Shown here: positions 21,324 to 33,284 of the stretch, in pieces
How the letters are laid out: each line of letters opens with the position of its first letter
How positions within the stretch are numbered: position 1 is the first letter of the stretch
Source: Ligustrum vulgare
Lineage: Eukaryota > Streptophyta > Magnoliopsida > Lamiales > Oleaceae
Length of the DNA: 64,000 nucleotides
Assembly: GCA_963555705.1 (NCBI GenBank)
Contig: OY743180.1
Coordinates: 40,456,129 to 40,520,128, forward strand
Direction of reading: 5' to 3'
Notes under the pieces: model-generated
What the model was told of the DNA's origin: nothing
Database searches by the model: none
What the model saw: only the letters and a program-made list of their open reading frames with translations
Position numbers and translations under genes: made by a program

Positions 21324-21645
21324 AATAAAACGAAAATTCGAGATCAGTGCTTCGTGTGTTGACCGTTGTGAAACTTGACAATAAGTTCACAACTAATTAT
21401 TCTTCCTATCTCCATTTAAAAAAAAAAAGAAAGAAAGAAAGAAAGAAAAATTATTCTTCCCATCCAGTGTTTAAGATAAAAAATAACAATTCATTCGTGG
21501 GAAATCACTGTATGAGTAGTAGCGAATCTGAATTGCGTGACTGATCATAAACTTTTGTAATAACCCTTTTTTTTTATTTATTTGCATTTTTTTAATCTAT
21601 CGAAAAAATCAAGTACTACTTTCACCAAATGACTATATTTCTACG
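21324..21645. other. Short AT-rich spacer with (GAAA)n
   Basis: Begins with the right AATAA duplication. A poly-A then GAAA repeat lies at about 21419-21449. No gene seen. Confidence 0.5.
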
Positions 21646-22406
21646 CAATGACGGACGCAAACTTTTTATAGTATACTAGGCACAAATGGACCTGTCTTTG
21701 CCGACGGCCTATACGGGGATAGAGCCCCCAATTTTTTTTTTATTTTTTTTATTTATTTTTTATTTTTGGGAAGAAGACCGAAAAATGAAAAAAGTACTTG
21801 AAATTTTATTATAATTGTTCTCTACGCGTTTTCATACTTTGATAACGTTCCATAATCACATCATTGTCAATATTAATTACATTCTTCTCAATATTTGTTA
21901 CATCAAATTCAAGGTTGTCACTCCTAACATCCTCAATATTATCCCGACGTTGAAACACATCTTCAATTTCAACATCAGTTTCTTCACCAAGTTCTTCAAC
22001 CCTTTCATCCCTAACTTCATTTTTATTACTTTGCTCATCAGAAGAAAATATGGATTTATGCTTAAAATATTTTTTCATAATTGATACAAACAAACAAATA
22101 AATAATTGTAAATACATATTAGTCCTAAAATCTCAAATTCTCAAACAAACAAAAATTCGAATAAAACAATAATTTTTCAAATTCTCAATACTCCAAACTC
22201 CAAAATCTCAATCTCAATTCACTAAAATCTAAATCTCCATTCCTAATAAACAAAGACAGAGAGCAAATAAATTAAAAATAATCCAATATAATTTCAGAGA
22301 ATCAGGTAATGACTATATTCAACAGTCAACTGAAATTTTTTAAAAACATGGTCTGATTTTTACTAGGACACGTGCCCCAGGCGGCCCCTATGTGGGTCTG
22401 CCCCTG
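21646..22406 (-). mobile_element. hAT-type DNA transposon relic
   Basis: The minus strand begins CAGGGGCAGACCCACATAGG at 22406, the usual start of plant hAT elements that encode TTF/ZMYM-type transposases. The left end CAATGACGGACGCAAA (21646) is a poor inverted match (about 11 of 16). GAGCCCCCAATTTTTTTT near 21720 is a typical interior word of such elements. Between them sits a minus-strand frame whose ATG at 22078 gives MKKYFKHKS, like the MKRYFKxK start of these transposases. No 8-bp duplication is evident, and the transposase body is deleted. Confidence 0.45.
21809..22078 (-). pseudogene. N-terminal fragment of hAT (TTF-type) transposase
   Basis: About 89 codons: MKKYFKHKSIFSSDEQSNK, then a Glu/Asp/Asn-rich segment. 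The Met-Lys-Lys-Tyr-Phe start and acidic linker fit the N-terminus of zinc-finger MYM/TTF-type hAT transposases. No TTF zinc finger, DDE core or dimerisation domain follows. The match is short, so the assignment is tentative. Confidence 0.35.
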
Positions 22407-22475
22407 ATCCTATATCAACTAAGTATATTCCTACTGTAGAGTTTTATAGAAACAAATCTTATCTTAATCTCAATA

Positions 22476-24158
22476 TCTTAATATATATAAAAGTAGAATA
22501 GTCGTAACCAAAATACACATATAATTTCTTGTCAAATTTTTTTTTCTAATTTAGAAATATTTTGCTAAAAAATAATATATTAAATATTTTAGCAATTATT
22601 ATTTTAACACGTGTCATTAATTGCATTGGCATCTGTGCTTTACTATTAATAACATCAAAATGTTATTTATTTTATTTTATTATTATTATTTTGAAATTGA
22701 AAAATATGTAATATGAGTGTCAAATTAAAGATTACAGTGAGAAGTTTAATTCAAGATAACGAGTGAGAGCAAATTATAAATATATTGTCCGTAAGTTGGG
22801 TTAACTTTACAAACTTAAGATTTCTTCAATTCATTCATCATTTTCACATTATTTTTATTTATTTATTGATTTTGTTCATTTTTCTATTTTTTCTTATAAA
22901 TTTAAATAAATAAAATATGCAAAAATATATTACAGATTTTAACAATTAGTTCATTTCTACTAAACAATTGATTGATAAGTAATTTTTATTAAAATAATAA
23001 TATAACAATATAAATAAAGAAATTGTCAGTATGAAGAAAGAATAATCAATTAATGTAACAATATTTATTAAAATTTATGATTATTTTTTAGAAAAACACT
23101 TGAAATTAATAATTAATGCTTAAAAAATCAAATTATACCAAAAAAAAGTCTATCATACACCTCTTTTTGTGAAGAATGTGATGTAAAACAATATATGAAA
23201 AGAAAAACGTCGATCTTTAAGGAAAATATGTAAGTTGAGTTTTGCACGTGTATTTTATGAGCCTAATTTTTTAGTTCAAAAATTTTTTTTAAAAAGGAAA
23301 ATTTTATTTATTGAACGTTAATTCCAGAAATGGAATTGATATGTTCACGGTACAATCTCTGAAACACTAAATTCGTGACATGTTTTCCCGTAAAAATAAT
23401 AAAACAATTCAACGATTTTCAAATTTATTAAAATATTAAAAAAATAATTATATGCCATAAAAAATGGTGAAGCTTTATTTCTTAATTTTATTAACATATA
23501 TAGGCCAAAGACTCACTATATATATTTTATTTATATTTTCACTAATAAATATGCATTTAATTATGTTCAAGTAAATGCATCACATTTAAAAGTTAAAAAT
23601 TATTAATCATGCAAATGATTTCTTGAGTTGAATTTCAAGTTCATGCACCACAAATCTTGAGGTATATTTTCACTTTCATATATCGTCAATATTGCTTAAT
23701 CTGTTACATTTATTTATATATAGGACCGCATATATTTAATTTGTTACAATTACTTTATTTTATGTAAATTATACTATTTTGAGGGTTATTATTTCTATTC
23801 ACTTTAGTCAAAAATATTTGACAAATTTTTTTTATTTATTCTATATAACATATATTTGAAAAATTATATTATTTAATTTAAATTGGAGCAATTGTTTAAA
23901 TATGTTTTGTCTATAGCAACTTTCGTGTATCACGCGGGTGTGAGTAACTACAAACTGTACAAACAATATATTATTTAAAGAGATTTTTCAAAATTGATGA
24001 GAATTGTAATTTATTTCTATTTTGAACATTCGTTGACAGTCTGTATCATTAATCAAAGCAAATTATGTGTTCAATTTTTTTTTTTCTATTTTGTAATGAT
24101 ATTTACAGTAAAATTATTTTATATTGTTCTTTCGTGCAACGCACGAGCGTGATACTAG
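22476..24158 (+). mobile_element. Non-autonomous Helitron candidate
   Basis: The 3' end has a 5-bp GC hairpin CGTGC-AAC-GCACG (24133-24145) ten bases before CTAG (24155-24158), with T following, as Helitrons require. The 5' end A|TCTTAATATATATAAAAGTAG at 22476 fits the TC start and AT-rich form of plant Helitron left ends. The 1683-bp interior is AT-rich with no Rep/helicase ORF. A second, weaker 3'-like end (CGTG-TAT-CACG) lies at about 23921-23931. Confidence 0.55.
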
Positions 24159-24659
24159 TTAGCAAACAAAGAATCAAAGAAATCCACCAAATTTCTTCGC
24201 CGCCAACCACACTGTTCACTGCTAAAACTCGTTCACTATTGGGCTCGATTTTCGGCCTCTTGGAAACACCGCACTGTCGTCATTTGGTCCAAGGTTTCAC
24301 CGGATCACAATGGCCCATATTAACCCAAAAGAATCGCAAATCCAAGTTACACTTAAACATTTTAAACCAATGACAAACCGCCACATGGACCTCATCTCTT
24401 AAATATTACTAATCTACCATCACACACAAACAAGTTTGTGAAACACTAAAAAACAACTATTCTTCACATTTGATCACCAACATTCCCCAATTTCCTTTGG
24501 TTCCAAGTGCTTATCCATACTTATGAAAACTCATTTTTCTCATCATTGACAAACCTGCAAAAGGAGGAAAAAAAAATTCACAATCAGACTAAATCATTAT
24601 GGAATAAATCTAAATATACACGAAATTTGCTTACTATTGAGAACATTAGTCTCCATATC
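24159..24659. other. Intergenic DNA without recognised features
   Basis: The frame at 24065-24373 overlaps the Helitron end and has no domain. Nothing further seen. Confidence 0.35.
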
Positions 24660-24910
24660 AGTTTGGTTCTTGTCACTTCACCTTGAGACATCTTTTCCCG
24701 TAAGAAATGATACTTTACCTCTATATGATAAGTTGAATTCTTGCGAAGTATCGTTATTAGTAAAAAGTAAAAACATTATCATGTAAAAGATAACGTAGTT
24801 AGTACACATTTTAATGACAAACTTCGTAACTACTTCAATTCTAGAAATGTATTTAGATTCAGTGCTTGATAATGTGACTCTAAGTTTTTTTTTTTTTAAG
24901 TAAAATATCT
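24660..24910 (-). pseudogene. Copia RNase H fragment
   Basis: On the minus strand: RVTLSSTESKYISRIE (the RNase H TLSSTEAEY block), remnants of the CDN block after frame shifts, then IEVKYHFLREKMSQGEV, the conserved end of copia RNase H. No LTR or other pol domain adjoins it. Confidence 0.65.
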
Positions 24911-26523
24911 CAGTTTGAAAAATCAAGCTTAAAATAAGATTTATTGATTAACATACGAATTACAAAAAGGAGGGAGACTATAGTACCTTACCTTCCAACA
25001 TATAATCAATGCAACTACTCAATTAAGTCTCTGTTTGGTAATTTGTTTATAAACATCACATTTTCCCAAACCACTTTTTAATAACACACATTTTTTGAAA
25101 CCACTTTTCAATAATGCTAGAATATAATGCTACGATGCACATGATATTGTAACAATATTATAATATTTTTATTCAAGTATTATATATTTTTGAAATTGAA
25201 TAAAAATTGTCCAAATTTCCCTACATGTTTTACTTAAAATATTCAAAGTATTGATTTAAACAATCTCAATATCGAACTCAATTTATCCTAAACATTATTC
25301 AAATTTCTAAGTACGCAATACTCTTATCAATAATACCATCATCTTTCCTCTAATTACTGATTGCTGACTTCTTTAAATTTTGTATCTCTTGAAATTATTC
25401 TTAGGCTACCTTATTCGAAGAAATTGGAGTTGAAAGGATTTCTTCTTCTATGTGTGTATGTAGTTCATAATCAATCAATTGTTGCAGTGAAAAAAGAATG
25501 ATAAAGATCATTTGACAATTTATCCAGATTTTATAATCAAGAAGAAAAAAATCAATTGTAATCGTTAAAATATTTATCATGCATATGAAGTTAGAACTCA
25601 GAATAACATTTGATCATAAATGTCTGAAAAAAACTAAGATGTATCTAATTTAGGTTCCCTACTAAGGTATGATTATTCGAAACATAGAAGATATCATATT
25701 TAATTAGAGTAGTGTTTGATCTGGAAAATTGTTCTGAAATCGATGTCTTCGAATTTCTTTCTCAACAAATTGATTCATAGTGCTACAAATCCCAAAATAG
25801 CATACACATTTCTTTAAATTGATAGAAGCACCACAAACCATCATCTCAAAATTTTGTTACAACCTAATGATATGTGTTCATTGATTTGATGGAACAAAAA
25901 TAATAACTACACACCCTCCTGATTTCTTTTTATCGTTTGACATAGTAAACACATGATAACAAAATGGGTTCAGAAACATAGTATAAGGAAGTAAGGTGAA
26001 CAAAATACAATGCATATTTACAGAATATTAACTTATGGTTGCGCGTACCTCATGACATTTTTATAAACTGTAAAACTAAAATCTCACTTTAGAATTCGAA
26101 TACAAGACAAAAATATATACATATAAACTAATTTAAAACATAAACAAATGCTCTTCTCAATAAATTTACACTTCGAAATTTCAAATAAAAATTTAATATC
26201 ATAAGAATTTAAATTGATTAAAAAGCAATATTTAATTAATTTTTCATACAATTAATATTTTAGAAAAACAAATTTACATACATCATACTTCAATAATTGA
26301 CTTTCTAAACAAAGAAGTGAATATTCATAGCACTCTATGTTTATGGGTCTGGTTAGAATATAATCAGTGTCAAATTAATATTTGATAAAAAAACTAAAAA
26401 TTAGAATATGACTAATAGAGAATAAAATTTTTAACGTAGAAGGTGAAAATGATTTTCTAATTTTTTTAATTTTTATTTTTTGGTATATAAGTAAAAAAAA
26501 AAAAAAAGAAAAAAAACTAATTC
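24911..26523. other. AT-rich intergenic DNA
   Basis: No gene or clear repeat found over 1.6 kb. It contains homopolymer A and T runs near 24888 and 26490. Confidence 0.4.
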
Positions 26524-27125
26524 AAGGAACACGCATTTTATTTTTCTTTTTCTCATATTAGTTGCAGGAAGTTTATGAACTTTAGATTATGTGAGAGTTA
26601 TTAGTTTTATATAAATATTTTTAGTAGGACAGTGAAGAGTTTTGATTGTAAATATATGAAAAATATTATTTTATCGACAATACGATTATAAAATAAAATA
26701 GTTTTTAAAAAAATTATACATTAATTAAAATTATTGGTAAATATGATATTATTAAAAGGATGAAGGTAAAATAATAAAAAAAAAAAAAAAAGTTTCTCTC
26801 TTTAAGACCTTTTAGAAGAATTTTTCTTTTCTTTTAAATTATTATATGCATGTAAAAATTTTATTTCAAGAAGTAAACATTTTTCCTTTTTCTCATATTA
26901 ATTGAAGGACATATTAGAAACTATAAATTATATGAGAGTTATTGATTTTATTTAAAATATTTTTAGTGAGAAAGTGAAGAGTTTAGAATGTAAATGTATA
27001 AAAAATATTTTTATTGAGAATACGAAAATAAAAGGAAATAAAATATTAAATATGTACATTAATTAAAATTAAGGGTGAATATGAAATTATTAAAAAGAAA
27101 TAAAATATTAAAAATTGTACATTAA
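26524..27125. repeat. Diverged tandem duplication, period about 345 bp
   Basis: Unit 1 starts near 26524 and unit 2 near 26869. Shared words include TTTCTTTTTCTCATATTA, ATGAGAGTTATT(A/G)(G/A)TTTTAT, AATATTTTTAGT and TGTACATTAATTAAAA-like ends, in the same order and spacing. Function unknown. Confidence 0.6.
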
Positions 27126-27625
27126 TTAAAACTGGAAGAGTTGTATCAAATGAAGAGTTTGTCAAATCACTTATATCTGAACGAACAATTTCATTCATTG
27201 AGAATGAGCGCAAGTACAAAAATCTCAGATCAACTTAGTGTGCTTAATGGGATTGTTTATGAACTCGAATATATTGGAGTTAAAATTGATGATGAGGATA
27301 AAACATTGAGGCTCATCTGGTCTCTTTCATTCACGTTTGAGCACATTAAGCTGTTTTTGATGTACGTGAAGGAAATAGTGGATTTTTCAAAAATTACAAG
27401 TAAGTCGATTAAGTTGAAGTGACAGTTCATCTAAAAACCCTTTGCTTGTTACTGACAAGGCGAAGGGTGGTAACATCATGAAGAAGAAGGTTATGTATTG
27501 GAACTGTGGAGAATCTAGTAATGTGAGAAGAAATTGTCCAAAATGTGGAACAGACTCGGCTAACTGCTCAAAGGTGGACAATGCAACTCTCCTAGTGGAG
27601 GGTGGTGATGAAGTACTTTAGTAAA
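27126..27625 (+). pseudogene. Copia gag fragment with zinc knuckle
   Basis: 27141-27421 reads like the centre of a copia Gag: NEQFHSLRMSASTKISDQL, VYELEYIGVKIDDEDKTLRL and SLSFTFEHIKLFLMYVKE. After a stop and a shift, 27482-27545 gives VMYWNCGESSNVRRNCPK, a CX2CX4...C zinc knuckle in which His has been replaced. No intact pol follows. Confidence 0.7.
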
Positions 27626-28298
27626 ATGAGACTTCTTTATGGCATGGAATCAGTTGTCATGATATAGGATGTGTTCTTACTGGCGTGTACATGTGTTTGC
27701 ACACGAGCATTGGCTTGACATTAATGCAAGGTGTGTAGTGAAATTGATGTCAATGGCTTATGAGCTCTCAGGGAAAGCCAAACATGAGAGTTGCACCATA
27801 ATTTTTAAACAAGGTTATTTAGATAAGAGCCGATGAAAAGCTTGAAGTTCGTTGATAATTCTGAGTGGTTATACTCATATGGTAGAGTATGAAGCTGTCA
27901 AAGTGTGTCAAAAGCTTACCCGTTTCCAAGTATTTTGAATGTAAGAGATAATAGAGTTTTAGCTCATTTTCGATAAGATAAAGATTGTTTGGTAATTGCC
28001 TCAAATTGTCAAAAGTTAAATGACTTAAATTGTAATTAATTCAACAGCGCTCAGTTATTGGGAATAGATTGGAATCCTAATTGAATATTATGGATTTGAT
28101 CTACAGTTGATGATTAGTGTCCTTATGGTTATGGAATTGAACTAAAAGCAATTGTGGATTCTTTAGAAGTGCATTCCTCTACATGTCTGACTCCTAGTGG
28201 GACTACAACTTGAAGCAATTGATTAGTAGAAGTCTTTAGGCCAAAGTAATATAGCCATGACGTTAATTTATCTATAAATTAATGTGTTATTTTGTTTT
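27626..28298. other. Possible degraded copia interior
   Basis: Follows the gag fragment on the same strand, but I cannot match protease or integrase motifs. Treated as unidentified. Confidence 0.3.
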
Positions 28299-28613
28299 TG
28301 TTAGAACACTTTGACTAGAGAGTATTTTGAGAAAAAACGCAATCTAGCATATTGGTTTTTTGTGGTTTCTTTGTAAGTTGTACAAAGAAGTAGAAATTGG
28401 TAGATATATTAAACTTGGTTATTTTTCCTACAATTCTTGGGGGTTTTGTGAGTGCAAAGTCTACATAATTGTAACAATTTATTATGTAGTGAAAAGTTCT
28501 GGGGATCCTTAAATTTTGAGTTGTTTTATTTTCTTGTTGTCGCAATTATTTTTTGAACATTACAAATTTCTGTGGGATTAATTAGAGAGGGAATTTGTAT
28601 GTAATTCCCAACA
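28299..28613 (-). repeat. Solo LTR candidate, copia type
   Basis: 315 bp. The minus strand reads TGTTGGGAATTACATAC...CAAAGTGTTCTAACA, the standard copia LTR form with TG...CA ends. Flanks GTTTT (28294-28298) and GTTAT (28614-28618) match at 4 of 5 bases, as expected of an aged duplication. Confidence 0.5.
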
Positions 28614-28659
28614 GTTATCTCCTTTTAGCTATCCATCAGTGTTTAGTTTAACCCAATTC

Positions 28660-30730
28660 TCCTTTGATTTTTCTAAATTTAAAATGGTAGGAGTAGGAGC
28701 CTTTTGGTAGTCGTACCTATCATTATATTGGCCAGGGATCCAGCCAAGAAGGTATATCTTGCTATTACTCTTTTAGTCTGCATTCTGATCCCCTTGTGCA
28801 TAGCTTCGTTTCTTTCCCTCCATACGAACCACATGATAATAAGAGGTAAAGTGGATAGCATATACCAAGGTTTTTATTTTTTACCTCGGATCCACGACCA
28901 ATACATTATCCTAGGACGGCTGCATTCTCTGATTATCAGCCCCCAGTTTGTCAAAAAAGAAGTTCTAAACTTCCTTATCCACTTTCCCCTAGGTAAAGAC
29001 ATGCTTTATTGTTTGCACCTCCTGACAACATTGACATTTTGAAACCATTTGGATCCCATACTTGGATTGAATCACCTCATCCATTTGAATCCAATTATTC
29101 CCTATTCTACAGATGAGCGTGGATATTTTTGGGAATAGCTGAATGCCAAATATGCAGGAGGGACATTTTTTTGGTTCTCCTTTGTCTTATTATTTCAATA
29201 CAAGTTTTATTGGAGACATCTTGCCTCAGTTTCCAGTAGGGAACATCTACTTTAGTGGTTACTAGTTTCTTAGGCAAGTCAGCAACCAGCTTGGCCCTGT
29301 CCCAACCCTTTCATTCATGTATTCCAAGATGTATTACTTAGTGTTAGATATTTGCACATATTTTTGGTCTATGGTACCAGATTTGAGCCATTTTTTTATT
29401 CCAGAAGTTGACCTTGCCTTTACCTATTTTCCAGGCAATATTTAGTTCAATTAGGTTTCCAACTTCCAACACTATCTTCCACTGTGGAGAATCCTAATTT
29501 CTTGTCTTCACTTTGGTTTCATGATTATTTTGTAGCATTTGGCTTTCATTGCCCAATCCCATAAAGAGTCCTTCTTTCTGAATCTTCACTATAACTTACA
29601 ATTTGAGGCAATGCTGTTACTGTTCACAGATTGGCAGCCAGTTCCTCCTTCATCAAAAGGATGGCAACTCTTTTTCAATGAAGACCAGTGGATGTGTTTG
29701 GCTTGGCTGCTATCCCCATATATAAATGCATTAAAGTTTCTAGATATTTGGTTAATAACAGCCATAGGAGGTTCAAGGACATGCATGAGATGATATGGAA
29801 TGATGTTCAATAGATGTTTCACAAAAGTTAGAATACCTCCAGAAGAGAAGAATTTGTGTTCCCAGCCAGTGATTCTTAGCTTTATTTTTGAAACCAGATC
29901 CTTTATGCAAAGGGACACCAATTTATGTGAAGGGGAGGTTTTGAATCTGGAAATCAGTGATCTGAGCAACAATTCTTCTAATTATTTCCCTGCTGGCAGT
30001 GAAGGAACTTTTTCCTTGGTTTATGGCCTGCCCATAGCAATTTGTGTATATTGATATGAAGTACATAATAATTCTCTTGAGTGAGCTTTTCCCCCCATTA
30101 GCAAGATGATCACATGATTTGCTAAGGGAAGATGTGAAATGAGGACTGATCCCCCATATGCATACTTCATGTATTATTAATGAACATCCTTTCCAATCCC
30201 CTAGAAAATACTGTGCCATGATGAAGAATAAGGAAGATGATACGGGATCATCTTGCCTTAGTCCTCTACTTGATTCAAAGAAACCTTTCAGTTCTCCATT
30301 TATCATCACTGGAAACCAGCAGTTGCTAACACACCTGCGAATTTTTTTAACCTAGTCCTGATTGAACCTAAATTTGCTAAGCACCTTGTGTAGAAAATCC
30401 CAGTCCACTCTATCATAGGCTTTGGCCATATCCAATTTTAAAATTACATCTCCTCCTCTTGCTTTCCTGTTCAATTGATAAGTCATCTCTTATGCAAGAA
30501 GAATGTTGTCATCTATGTTCCTGCATGGTGTGAAGCTGCTTTGGTTTGTTGATATGATTTTAGGGAGTAATTTTTTCATCCTTGCAGTCATGAAAAAATG
30601 TTTTTCATGAGTAGACTGAAAAGGTTAAAATATATTCATCAAACACCTGACATTCCATCTCATATTTCCATAAGATCTATAATTTTCCATTTTGGCTTGC
30701 AAAATGTTTTTCAAAGTTGAAGGCTGTACA
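28660..30730 (-). pseudogene. LINE (L1-like) ORF2 relic: reverse transcriptase and 3' region
   Basis: From high to low coordinates on the minus strand: a scrap of endonuclease near 30640-30720 (QNGKLxILWKYEMECQV), then RT with FTPCRNIDDNILLAxEM, DVILKLDMAKAYDRVDWDFL (about 30390-30470) and GFFESSRGLRQDDPVSSSLF (30220-30290). RT thumb and linker sequence follows at 29589-29972 (GWEHKFFSSGGILTFVKHLL). The zinc-finger RVT tail is at about 28680-28860 (LPLIIMWFVWRERNEAMHKG). Many frame shifts are present and most of the endonuclease is deleted. Confidence 0.85.
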
Positions 30731-30849
30731 GAAATCTTGAATCCTGTCCTTGTGGACAATTGGTTCGGCTAAGGCAATCAAACCTGTCTAATGAATATAT
30801 TTTAAACATTTCAGTCTACTCATAGAATTAGAGATGCGTCTAACATTCC

Positions 30850-32230
30850 AGAGGATTATACTAGTTATGAATGTTGCGTTTTTGCTTTGCTTTGCTCTTC
30901 CTCATCTCATTCCTGCTCAGTTTCACATGACTGGTGAACTTATCTTGTAGTTTTTCAACATCTGAATTGACCTTCATATTCTTCTGTGAAGTTGGAAATA
31001 TAATAACTGATAAAGATCTGCTTCTATTCAGCAGATTATCATTGTCACGTTTATCCATTTCCTTAGTTGTTGCTATCTCCCCTAGATCAATAAGTATCTG
31101 ATTAATATGTATAGTAGCATCCTGTTGTTTTCTGTAATCAGTTTGAATTCCTTTATCATTTCCCTAATATCGTCCCCTTCCTTATTAATATCCTTGAAGC
31201 AATTAAAATAACCACTATTGGACATCACCTAGCCTTTAGGACTTGTATAGCTTTTCCCTTATTTTTACTTGATTTCCCATGAACTTGTAGTATTTCCCCA
31301 TTCTTCTTTTTCAAGTTATCACAGTCAATTTTTTCCTTTTCCTCAAGTGTTGATAAAACTTTTTACTATCTTTCGATTTATCACCATTTTCCATCTCAGT
31401 GTCCATTTTGTTGTCTCTAACCTTGTCTCCATTGTGTGTTCCTTCCCCCTTACCTGATTTTCTTCTGATTCCATGGCCACTTTTTTGAGAATTCTCCATT
31501 CACTTCTCATTTTCCATTTTGTTCAAACCTACTGGTTGCTTTTCAATCCAAACAGCTTTCCCTTTGTTTTGGAGACTAATAACAGTATTCTGTTCTTGGT
31601 TTTCTACTGTCTTAGATCCTGCAGAGTACAATAGAGTGGAATCTCCTCGTAACAGATATTATGCCGGATTGCAAAATCGTTGTTGCCTATCCCTATCTTC
31701 TCTAGTCTTGCCTCATTTATGTTAATTTCTACATTAATTCGTGCAATATTTGTTCGTGTTTTCTTTGTTGTATGTTCATCAATTTTCAGAGGCTTTCCTA
31801 TAACCGCTTCTGTAGAGAACTTTGTCGTGGAAGACAAATGTCAACTTATGTAAATTGATCCACATGGAGATAGTTGAGGCTTCCTTGTATAAGATCAAAG
31901 TCAAATGTGTACTTGAGTAAACCAAACTAAGACAATTTAACTAAAACTCAAATATATTCTTTTGATATTGGAAAGGATGATTTATTCTTGTAGATTGAGA
32001 CATTTCTTACCTCAACCAGTTCAGATCAAAGGTCGGTAGATATTTCCCTTCTTCTTGTTCCCCACCGCTTCTGCATTCATTTTGCGGTGACTGTGGAGGA
32101 GGAATCACCTCCCCTTGCCATAAGTGACCAAAGGAAGTCGATTGAGCTACTGTGTGATCTTCCACCAGTGAGTGTGTGCCCAATGAATTTTCCCGCCAAA
32201 GCTAGAGAGAGGATTTTTTTTCCCTTCCAA
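30850..32230 (-). pseudogene. LINE ORF1 relic (DUF4283-type RNA-binding protein)
   Basis: Minus-strand pieces in order: ALAGKFIGHTL (about 32190), SLNYLHVDQFT (about 31880), AVIGKPLKIDEHTTKKTRT, INVEIN and YEEIPLYC (31620-31810). These match the DUF4283 and following CCHC region of plant LINE ORF1. A Lys/Glu-rich tail in broken frames covers 30861-31499. It lies directly upstream of the RT relic on the same strand, so both parts are one LINE of about 3.6 kb, shorter than an intact one. Confidence 0.7.
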
Positions 32231-33152
32231 AAAAAAAAAAAAACTAGTTCTAATACCGTGGTTCGATCTGAATATTGTATTGACTATTCAATCTCCCCAA
32301 GGTCTTCCTCACGATTCTCAAGCAATGTAACAACATTATGCCCATGGAAGAAAGGAAATCCCAATAAATTTCTGGGGCGATGTTCCAATACCAATCTCAC
32401 CAAAAATATTGGGCATCCAAATAGTACTTTAGAGAAACACAATAATAAAAAAAAATGTTCATCTCCACTCTTTAGACTTAGAGTCTGATCCCTTATTATC
32501 CTTTTGACCATGTAACATGTAAAGCCCAAAATCAAATTTCAAAATCTCACTCTAACATGTAAAGCAATACTAAAAAATTAACATTATAAATCACATTTCA
32601 AATTACAAACAAATCACATTCTTATTTTTTTTTCTCAGCTCAAAAATCGCAAATCACATTCAAAAAGCTCAAGAATCACAAATGGGGAGTAGGGATTAGG
32701 GAAGAAATCAAAAATCACAAATTAGATTGTATGATCAACCAAGCATTTTATTTATTTATTTATTAATTTGAGTCGTAAGCAAAAGATCACTTGCAATCTC
32801 AAGATTCTTACACAACAACCGGGAGACTTTAAAGCTAATATTTTGTTCTAGCCAATGATCAATTCTGCTGATGAAGACGTAAATTGATAATAAATCCAAC
32901 TGAACAGAAGTTGAAGACATTTATCAATTCAATATTTTTAATCACCATTTCAATAAACAAATAGAAATCAGCGCATGAATGTAAACTCACACATCAGACA
33001 CTTATCAATTCAATATTTTTAATCACCATTTCAATAAAGTAATCAGCGTTTGAAGTACTCTGCTGGAGTAGGTTTCCAGCTAATGCCATATCATTATGAG
33101 CCAATGACTGAATAATGGTTAAACGTAACAATGCAAAAAGGTTGAAGTTTAC
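32231..33152. other. AT-rich spacer with an 82-bp duplication
   Basis: The word TTATCAATTCAATATTTTTA and the following 25 bases occur at about 32920 and again at 33002. The 83-codon minus frame at 32284-32535 has no family match I recognise. Confidence 0.4.
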
Positions 33153-33284
33153 CTTTAGTGGCTTAAAAGGGTAATCAGGAAGAAAATGAATGGAAACTAA
33201 CATTACATCTCTAACATAAAGGCTATCAGAACTCAAAATGCCCCATAATTGTGGCTTGACAATGGAACATATCCTCTACAGGAC
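33153..33284 (-). pseudogene. Exon of an E2 ubiquitin-conjugating enzyme (UBC8-like)
   Basis: The minus strand reads GPVEDMFHCQATIMG, then after a short frame shift SDSLYVRDVMLVSIHFLPD and YPFKPLK. This is the N-terminal half of the UBC fold of the plant UBC8/UBC10 group (normally GPVAEDMFHWQATIMG). Intron signals flank it: TGTAG before the exon (33285-33289) and GTAAAC after it (33147-33152), at the usual positions of this family. Damage: one residue missing, Trp to Cys in the FHWQ motif, a frame shift after MG, and Gly-Gly changed in the AGGVF motif. The next exon with the catalytic Cys is absent on either side. It is a genomic fragment of a housekeeping gene and not a working copy. Confidence 0.85.
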
